Below, piece after piece: positions 6,117 through 11,702 of a DNA stretch of 11,702 bases. Made by a program: the position numbers and the translations under genes. The DNA comes from CAYUYH01 sp964449175. Its GTDB lineage: Bacteria; Planctomycetota; Phycisphaerae; SM23-33. Below the pieces are notes generated by a model. The model had not been told where the DNA came from. It worked only from the letters and a program-made list of their open reading frames with translations, and made no database searches. Position 1 is the stretch's first letter, and each line of letters opens with the position of its first letter. The DNA lies in the NCBI GenBank assembly GCA_964449175.1, contig CAYUYH010000071.1:1-11702 (forward strand), given 5' to 3'.

Positions 6117-9100
6117 ATGATCGAAAAGGCGGTCAGGAGCAGGCTTCTCCGGCGGGCGGCTAACCGCCTCTCGCCCGGCCGGGGCGTCAAGCTGGTCGGC
6201 GTGTGGGGCAGCTTCGCGCCCCTGGCAGCCGCCGCCATCGGACGCATCCGCCGCCAACCGGTGCTCATCGTCACCGCCCACCTGGACCAGGCCGACTGCG
6301 CCGCCGACGACGTGGAGGTGTTCACCGGCCGGGCCGCACAACTGTTCCCCGCCTGGGAGGTCGACCTCGCCGGCCAGCATGCCAACGATGACATCGCCGC
6401 CAGCCGGCTGCGCCTGTGCAACCTGCTCACCCAGCCCGCGAACCTTCGCGACGAGCCCGCCGACGTGATCGTCGCGCCCGTGATGGCGCTGATGCAGCCC
6501 GTTCCGGCGGCCGATGCGCTGGCCGCGGCCAGAAGGCCCCTGCGGCGCGGATTGGCGCTCGACCCGCGGGAGCTGATCGCCTGGCTGACCGACGCGGGGT
6601 TCGAGCGTGTCGAACAGGTCGAGCAGCAAGGCGAGTTCGCCAGCCGCGGCGGGATCGTCGACATCTTCCCGCCGGCGGCGAACCTGGCGGTGCGCGTGGA
6701 GTTCTTCGGCGACGAGATAGACTCCATCCGCCGCTTCGACCTCGACACGCAGCGCAGCAGCGACACACGCGAGGGCTACGACCTGACCGCCCTGTCGCTG
6801 GCGGATGAGTCGGGCGCCGACGAGACGGTCAGTCTGCTGGACTACCTGCCGGCTGAGACGGTCATCTGCCTCGTCGAGCCGTCAGCCATCGACGAGGTCG
6901 CCGGGGGCATCTTCACCCGCCTGGACGACACGGACGGCGATGGCCACGGCCCCGACCAGCCGGGCGAATCGTCCGCATCCCCTCGCTGGTTTAGCCCGAC
7001 CGATCTGTCTGCAGCCATGCAGCGGTTCGCCCGGGCCGAGATGCACGCGTTCCGCCCGGTTGAGTCGGCCGGCGCCGTGGACATGGGCGTGCGGTCGCTG
7101 ACTTTCCTTGCCGGCAAGGCGGACCAGTCGCTGGCTGAGCTGGGAGAGATGGCAGCGACCGACGAGGTGTGGGTCTACTGCGAGACGCCTGCCGAGGAGA
7201 AGAGATTCGGCGAGCTCCTGGCCGCCGACCACACGCCCCTGGTCGCCGCGTTCCACACGGCCATCGGCCACGTCGCCGCGGGCTTCCACTTCCCCGAGCT
7301 TCGGCTGGTGGTCGTGGGCCATCATGAAATCTTCCACCGCTACGCCAAGCGTCGCCGGCTGCGTCGCGTGCGGACGGGCAGGCCCATCGACTCGCTGCTG
7401 GACCTGCACGAGGGCGACTACGTGGTGCACGTCGCCCACGGCATCGCGCGGTTCCAGGGCCTGCGCCGCCTCGAGCAGGACGGGCGCAGCGAGGAATACC
7501 TCACGCTGCGATTCGCCGACAACGCCGTGCTGCACGTCCCGGCCGGCAGCATCAACCTGGTGCAGAAGTACGTCGGCGCGAGGAAATTCCGCCCGACGCT
7601 GTCCAAGCTCGGCGGCGTGGGCTGGTCGCGCCAGAAGCAGCGCGTGACCGCGGCCGTACGAGACCTGGCCGCCGACATGCTCCGCCTCCAGGCCGTCAGG
7701 GCGGCTCGCGCGGGCATGAGCTACCCCGCCGACAGCCACCTCCAGCGAGAGTTCGCCGAGGAGTTCATCTACGTCGAGACGGACGATCAGATCGCCGCCA
7801 TGGAGCAGATCGGCTCGGACATGCTCGCCGCGCGCCCGATGGACCGCCTGCTGTGCGGCGACGTGGGCTACGGCAAGACGGAGCTGGCGATGCGCGCGGC
7901 GTTCAAGGTGGTCGAGGCTGGGCGGCAGGCGGCCGTGCTCGTGCCGACGACCGTGCTGGCCGACCAGCACTATCGCACATTCCGCGAGCGCATGGCCGAC
8001 TATCCGGTGATCGTCGAGATGCTCAGCCGCTTCCGCACGACCGCCGAGCAGAAGGACGTCGCCCGCCGCCTGGCCGCCGGACAGGTCGACATCGTCATCG
8101 GCACGCATCGCCTGCTCAGCGGCGACGTGCGATTCGCCGACCTGGGGCTGGTCGTGATCGACGAGGAGCAGCGGTTCGGCGTGACCCACAAGGAGCACCT
8201 CAAGGGCCTGCGGGCCGAGGTGGACGTGCTGACGATGACCGCCACGCCCATCCCGCGCACGCTTCACATGGCCCTGCTGGGCCTGCGCGACATCAGCTCG
8301 CTGGCCACGCCGCCGATGGACCGCCGGGCGATCTACACCGAGGTCTGCCAGTACGACGAGCGGCTGATCCGCCAGGCGATCGCCCGCGAGCTGAACCGCC
8401 GGGGGCAGGTGTTCTTCGTGCACAACCGCGTGATGGACATCCTGCCGCTGGCGCAGCGAATCGCCGCGATCGCCCCGGAGGCGCGGGTGGCCGTCGCACA
8501 CGGGCAGATGGGCGAGGGCGAGCTGGAGGGCGCCATGCTGCGGTTCGTCCGCGGCGAGTGCGACGTGCTGGTCTGCACGACGATCATCGAGTCCGGCCTG
8601 GACATACCCTCGGCCAACACGATCATCATCCACAACGCCGACCGCTTCGGCCTAGCCGAGCTGCACCAGCTCCGCGGTCGCGTCGGCAGGTCGAAGCGCC
8701 GCGCGTACTGCTACCTCGTGCTGCCCACCACGCGGACGGTCTCGGCGGAGGCGGCCAAGCGGCTCAAGGCCGTCGAGCAGTTCTCCGACCTGGGCGCGGG
8801 CTTCCAGATCGCCATGCGCGACCTGGAGATCCGCGGGGCGGGCAACATCCTCGGCCCGGAGCAGAGCGGGCACATCGCAGCCGTCGGGTATGAGCTGTAT
8901 TGCAGGCTACTGGAGCAGGCCGTCGCCGAGATGCGAGGTGAGCCCGCCCCCGCGCCCAAGCCCGCTCACGTGGAGCTGGGCATCGACGCCTACATCCCCG
9001 CGACCTACGTGCCCTCCGAGCGGCAGCGGATGGAGGTCTACCGCCGCCTGGCCCGAGCGACAGGCAGCGAGGACCTGGCCCAGCTCCGCGGCGACCTGGC

Positions 9101-9392
9101 CGACGCCTACGGGCCGACGCCGCCCGCCATCGAGACGATGCTCCAGCAGGCGGAGATACGCACGCTGGCCGGGCGGCTGGACATAGACAGCATCGTGAGG
9201 ACGGACCCGGACATAGTCTTCACCGTCCGCAGCCATGCCCGCCTCCAGCCGCTATTGGCCGACGCACAAGGCAGCGTCCGCTTGGCCGACGACCGAACCA
9301 TCCACTGGCGCCCGCCGCGGGCGTATCTCGAGACGCCCACTCTCCTGGCCGTGCTGCTCAAGAGGTTGAGCCAGGCCAGCCTGGCCGTATAA
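6117..9392 (+). CDS. mfd: Transcription-repair coupling factor Mfd
   Basis: 1091 residues, slightly shorter than E. coli Mfd (about 1150). It removes RNA polymerase stalled at DNA lesions and recruits UvrA to start nucleotide excision repair. Domains in order: the UvrB-like N-terminal module (about 1-300; GEFASRGGIVDIFPP and EFFGDEIDSIRRFD), the RNA-polymerase interacting domain (EGDYVVHVAHGIARFQGL, 432-449), and the RecG-like translocase. The translocase has Walker A GDVGYGKT at 581-588, Walker B DEEQ at 682-685, TATPIPRT, CTTIIESGLDIPSANTII, QLRGRVGRS, and the RGAGNILGPEQSGHIAAVGYELY translocation block. The autoinhibitory C-terminal domain starts near 954 (LGIDAYIPATYVP). ATG 6117 is the only usable start because an in-frame TGA stands at 6093. 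The ribosome site GGTGAG is unusually close (about 2 nt). A short low-complexity acidic insert is seen near residues 270-290. Confidence 0.98.
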   Translation: MIEKAVRSRLLRRAANRLSPGRGVKLVGVWGSFAPLAAAAIGRIRRQPVLIVTAHLDQADCAADDVEVFTGRAAQLFPAWEVDLAGQHANDDIAASRLRLCNLLTQPANLRDEPADVIVAPVMALMQPVPAADALAAARRPLRRGLALDPRELIAWLTDAGFERVEQVEQQGEFASRGGIVDIFPPAANLAVRVEFFGDEIDSIRRFDLDTQRSSDTREGYDLTALSLADESGADETVSLLDYLPAETVICLVEPSAIDEVAGGIFTRLDDTDGDGHGPDQPGESSASPRWFSPTDLSAAMQRFARAEMHAFRPVESAGAVDMGVRSLTFLAGKADQSLAELGEMAATDEVWVYCETPAEEKRFGELLAADHTPLVAAFHTAIGHVAAGFHFPELRLVVVGHHEIFHRYAKRRRLRRVRTGRPIDSLLDLHEGDYVVHVAHGIARFQGLRRLEQDGRSEEYLTLRFADNAVLHVPAGSINLVQKYVGARKFRPTLSKLGGVGWSRQKQRVTAAVRDLAADMLRLQAVRAARAGMSYPADSHLQREFAEEFIYVETDDQIAAMEQIGSDMLAARPMDRLLCGDVGYGKTELAMRAAFKVVEAGRQAAVLVPTTVLADQHYRTFRERMADYPVIVEMLSRFRTTAEQKDVARRLAAGQVDIVIGTHRLLSGDVRFADLGLVVIDEEQRFGVTHKEHLKGLRAEVDVLTMTATPIPRTLHMALLGLRDISSLATPPMDRRAIYTEVCQYDERLIRQAIARELNRRGQVFFVHNRVMDILPLAQRIAAIAPEARVAVAHGQMGEGELEGAMLRFVRGECDVLVCTTIIESGLDIPSANTIIIHNADRFGLAELHQLRGRVGRSKRRAYCYLVLPTTRTVSAEAAKRLKAVEQFSDLGAGFQIAMRDLEIRGAGNILGPEQSGHIAAVGYELYCRLLEQAVAEMRGEPAPAPKPAHVELGIDAYIPATYVPSERQRMEVYRRLARATGSEDLAQLRGDLADAYGPTPPAIETMLQQAEIRTLAGRLDIDSIVRTDPDIVFTVRSHARLQPLLADAQGSVRLADDRTIHWRPPRAYLETPTLLAVLLKRLSQASLAV

Positions 9393-9393
9393 T
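9366..9393 (+). promoter_or_regulatory. Promoter inside the 3' end of mfd
   Basis: TTGAGC (9366-9371), a 16-nt spacer and a perfect TATAAT (9388-9393) whose middle bases are the mfd stop codon. Transcription would begin near 9400, about 33 nt before the foldase start. The spacer contains the palindrome GGCCAG-c-CTGGCC (9374-9386), which could be an operator or a codon-driven accident. Confidence 0.6.
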
Positions 9394-9432
9394 GCCGCCT
9401 GCGGGTCAACGTCGGCCCTTGAAGGACTGAAC

Positions 9433-10701
9433 ATGCGAAAGCTCATTATTCCAGCGATGGTCTTGCTGGCGATTGCGGCGGGCTGCGGTGAGAAGCCTTC
9501 GCCCGAGGAGCAGCTCAGGGATGTTCCCGTCACGGTCCCCACCGAAACCCAGGCCCCGCCGCCGGCCCGCCCGGGCGAGAGCGAGGCGCCGCGCCCGACC
9601 GAGGTGGCGGCGCCCGCCAAAGCCGCCGACGCCACAGCGGAAGCAGCCGCGCCGCGCGCGTCGGGCCCCGCGCCCGCCGAGCCAACCCCAATTGCGCCGC
9701 CGGAGGTTGTCGGCGGCGCGCTGCTGGAGGTGAACGGGCAGTACTTCACCATCGACGACATCCTCACCGCCGCCGCGCTGGAGTTGGCGAGGATACCCCC
9801 CACCCTGCCGGCCGAGACCTTCCGCAACAACGCCGAGCAAATCATCGCCGCCACGACTCGCCGCCACGTGCAGCAGGTCCTGGTCCTGGGCGAGGCTGAC
9901 AGAGTCCTGTCTGACGAGCAGAAAGCCATGGTCGACGCGGAGGTCAACGCGGCGCTTGAGGACATGATCGTGCGGGCCGGCGGCAGCAAGAAGAAGCTGG
10001 AGCTGGACTTCGCCAGCCGCGGCACGACGCTTCAGAACGTGCTCGACAGCTACCGGAAGGACCTGACGACGCGTTCCTACCTGCGAATGAAGTTCATTCC
10101 ATCCGTGTCAATCAGCCGGTCGATGTTGTGGGACTACTACAACAAACACCGCCGGGAGTTCGCCAAACCCGCCAAGGTGCGGATGCAGATCATATTCGTG
10201 CCGACCGCGGCGTTCCTGAGCGGCGGCGCGGGCGAGCCGAAGGCCGAGGAGCTGGCAGCCGCCAAGGCCGCCGCGAAGGAGCGGATCGAACAGGCCCGCG
10301 CGGAGCTGTCCGAGGGCAAGGACTTCGCCGAGGTCGCCAAGACGTACTCCCAGGGCATCAAGGCCGCCGAGGGCGGGCTCTGGCCGCCCATGTCCGCCGG
10401 CAGCTTCCGCTATGAGCAGGTGGAGAAGGCCGCTTTCAGCCAGGACGTCGGCAAGGTCAGCGAGACAATCGAGACGGACGACGGATACTTCATCGTGAAG
10501 ACAGCCGACGTCCAGGCCGGCTCTGCCGTCAGCTTCGAGGACGCCCAGGGGCAGATCGAGCAGATCCTCCGCGACGAGCAACTGGCTAAGATGTACGACG
10601 AGTACTACAAGAAACTCCTGACGGGCGCGACGATTTCTCAGTCACCCAACTTCCCTGCCGCCGCCGTTGAGCGGGCCATGGCGCGATACCGAGGCAAGTA
10701 A
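9433..10701 (+). CDS. Parvulin-type peptidyl-prolyl isomerase lipoprotein (SurA/PrsA-like)
   Basis: 422 residues. A short signal peptide MRKLIIPAMVLLAIA ends in a lipobox-like AAGC, so C18 should be lipidated and the protein anchored on the outer face of the inner membrane or in the outer membrane. A disordered Ala/Pro/Glu-rich linker follows (about 25-92). A SurA-N-like helical chaperone part covers about 95-245 (LLEVNGQYFTIDDILTAAA and EQIIAATTRRHVQQVLVLGEA). A parvulin rotamase domain spans about 248-360 (KVRMQIIFVP, DFAEVAKTYSQG, EGGLWPPMSAGSF, FSQDVGKVSETIETDDGYFIVK), then a C-terminal helix. Its role is folding of secreted or outer-membrane proteins. ATG 9433 has AAGGA 6 nt upstream. 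A charged insert (LSGGAGEPKAEELAAAKAAAKER) lengthens the first parvulin loop. It probably has its own promoter in the end of mfd. Confidence 0.9.
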   Translation: MRKLIIPAMVLLAIAAGCGEKPSPEEQLRDVPVTVPTETQAPPPARPGESEAPRPTEVAAPAKAADATAEAAAPRASGPAPAEPTPIAPPEVVGGALLEVNGQYFTIDDILTAAALELARIPPTLPAETFRNNAEQIIAATTRRHVQQVLVLGEADRVLSDEQKAMVDAEVNAALEDMIVRAGGSKKKLELDFASRGTTLQNVLDSYRKDLTTRSYLRMKFIPSVSISRSMLWDYYNKHRREFAKPAKVRMQIIFVPTAAFLSGGAGEPKAEELAAAKAAAKERIEQARAELSEGKDFAEVAKTYSQGIKAAEGGLWPPMSAGSFRYEQVEKAAFSQDVGKVSETIETDDGYFIVKTADVQAGSAVSFEDAQGQIEQILRDEQLAKMYDEYYKKLLTGATISQSPNFPAAAVERAMARYRGK

Positions 10702-10734
10702 GCTGTCGCGCCCGGCGGTGGGAGGCTCGGCGAA

Positions 10735-11559
10735 ATGGACTGGTTCTACGAGCTGAACCCGATCGTCCAGGCACTGGTGGCGACGCTCGGCACGTGGTTC
10801 GTGACGGCCTTGGGGGCGTCCCTTGTGGTATTCACCAAGACGTTCTCCCAGAAGTATCTCGACGCGTCGCTGGGCATGGCTGCCGGCGTGATGATCGCCG
10901 CCAGCTTCTGGAGCCTGCTCGCCCCGGCCATCGAGATGGCGGCAGACTCGCCGGTCTATGGCGAGGCCCTAAAGTGGATTCCGCCGCTGGTGGGCTTCCT
11001 GCTGGGAGCGGTCGTGCTGAGGACGGCGGATTGGCTGCTGCCTCACCTTCACCCCGACCTGGCCGAGGCGGAGGGGCTGCCTTCATCCTGGCGGCGGAGC
11101 ACGCTGCTGGTGCTGGCCATCACGCTGCACAACATACCGGAGGGGCTGGCGGTCGGCGTGGCCTTCGGCGCGGCGGCGAGTCTCAGCGGCGACGCCCAGG
11201 CGGCCCAGACCGGCGCGGCGGTCGCGCTGGGGATCGGCATCGGCCTGCAGAACTTCCCCGAAGGCACCGCCGTCGCGCTGCCGCTGCGGCGCGAGGGCAT
11301 GAGCCGGGCGAAGGCGTTCTGGTACGGGCAGTTGTCAGCCGTCGTCGAGCCCATAGCCGGCGTGGCCGGGGCGGCGCTGGTGATCGCCATGGCCGCCATA
11401 CTGCCCTACGCCCTGGCCTTCGCGGCGGGGGCGATGATCTTCGTCGTCGTAGAGGAGCTCATCCCCGAGGGCCAGCGGCACGGCAACGTGGACCTGGCTA
11501 CGCTCGGCGCGATCGTGGGATTCGCGATCATGATGACGCTGGACGTGGCGCTGGGGTAG
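10735..11559 (+). CDS. ZIP-family divalent metal transporter (GufA-like)
   Basis: 274 residues with about eight predicted membrane spans, importing zinc or other divalent metals across the cytoplasmic membrane. The metal-site motifs are on two spans: HNIPEG at 132-137 and QNFPEG at 172-177. There is also VEPIAG (about 204-209) and VEELIPEG (E240, E241) near the C-terminus. HLHPDL near 104-109 is a short histidine loop between spans 3 and 4. The pairing of HNIPEG with QNFPEG and PLRREGMSR fits the GufA branch (as in BbZIP) better than ZupT. Start ATG 10735 has GGAGG at 10721-10725, 9 nt upstream. It follows the foldase after 33 nt and may be read from the same transcript, though no functional link is evident. 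Metal specificity cannot be read from the sequence. Confidence 0.94.
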   Translation: MDWFYELNPIVQALVATLGTWFVTALGASLVVFTKTFSQKYLDASLGMAAGVMIAASFWSLLAPAIEMAADSPVYGEALKWIPPLVGFLLGAVVLRTADWLLPHLHPDLAEAEGLPSSWRRSTLLVLAITLHNIPEGLAVGVAFGAAASLSGDAQAAQTGAAVALGIGIGLQNFPEGTAVALPLRREGMSRAKAFWYGQLSAVVEPIAGVAGAALVIAMAAILPYALAFAAGAMIFVVVEELIPEGQRHGNVDLATLGAIVGFAIMMTLDVALG

Positions 11560-11563
11560 CCGC

Positions 11564-11659
11564 AGGGCGTGCAACTCGCCGTAGGCCCGCCGCAGGCGGG
11601 TTGCACACGGAATCCTCGTCCTTTGAGCGGAGCCCGCGTGCAGCGAAGCTGCACGCCCT
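11564..11659. repeat. Nested inverted-repeat element (REP-like palindromes)
   Basis: Outer arms AGGGCGTGCA (11564-11573) and TGCACGCCCT (11650-11659) are exact complements. Inside are GTGCAACTCGCC (11569-11580) with GGCGGGTTGCAC (11595-11606), 12 bp with one G-T; CCCGCC-gca-GGCGGG (11586-11600), an alternative to the former; and GCGTGCAGC-gaa-GCTGCACGC (11636-11656), a perfect 9-bp stem with a triloop. The set begins 5 nt after the ZIP stop. There is no T-run, so a simple terminator is unlikely; an intergenic palindromic repeat family is more likely. Whether it is repeated elsewhere in the genome cannot be seen here. Confidence 0.65.
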
Positions 11660-11702
11660 TCTATGAAGCCGGGCATGTCAAGTCCCAACATCTGATTCTT
11701 TG

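Noticed and set aside
5983..6120. 45-codon upstream frame ending in an ATGA overlap with the mfd start
   Set aside because: The overlap suggests a coupled leader peptide, but the ribosome site is poor, the composition looks random and the ATG overlaps the candidate -10. Only conservation would revive it.
6882..8633. 583-residue minus-strand frame inside mfd
   Set aside because: Antisense to the highly conserved Mfd motor; composition typical of a shadow frame in GC-rich DNA.
2679..11559. ArsR regulator controlling the ZIP transporter as a zinc-response pair
   Set aside because: They lie about 8 kb apart with unrelated genes between, the regulator lacks recognisable metal-site cysteines, and no shared operator sequence is visible.

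Overview
The window is GC-rich, densely coded bacterial chromosome with an ordinary housekeeping character. The mix of genes points to a Gram-negative-type bacterium: a lipoprotein parvulin foldase, a type-2 (long-form) OMP decarboxylase, a GufA-like ZIP transporter, a Ste24-like M48 protease, and a tRNA without an encoded CCA. A planctomycete-like lineage would fit, partly because the kinase-like protein after pyrF resembles uncharacterised proteins I associate with that phylum. This is inference; no marker gene in the window settles it.

Layout. Positions 1-1948 (minus strand) hold a two-gene unit: an integral-membrane M48 zinc protease followed 24 nt later by a short-chain dehydrogenase that runs off the left edge. 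Positions 1949-2102 are a divergent intergenic region with a perfect inverted repeat just upstream of the protease. On the plus strand follow a CAU-anticodon tRNA (Met type), a rho-independent terminator, a good sigma70-type promoter and a 40-codon tryptophan-rich single-span membrane microprotein. An ArsR-family repressor with no obvious target is next (2679-3026).

Positions 3158-5941 form a tightly packed unit: pyrF (UMP synthesis), a divergent protein-kinase-fold protein whose start touches the pyrF stop, and a zinc alcohol dehydrogenase whose start lies inside the end of the kinase gene. After a 175-nt gap comes mfd (transcription-repair coupling factor, 1091 residues). Its last codons contain a recognisable promoter for the next gene, a parvulin-type peptidyl-prolyl isomerase lipoprotein. 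A ZIP-family metal transporter follows. The right edge carries a compact nest of inverted repeats that looks like an intergenic palindromic repeat element.

How the genes work together. Only pyrF-kinase-adh and M48-SDR look like real co-transcribed groups; the rest are independent housekeeping functions. I see no CRISPR array, insertion sequence, phage gene or toxin-antitoxin pair. The least explained items are the membrane microprotein, the kinase-like protein and the terminal palindrome element.
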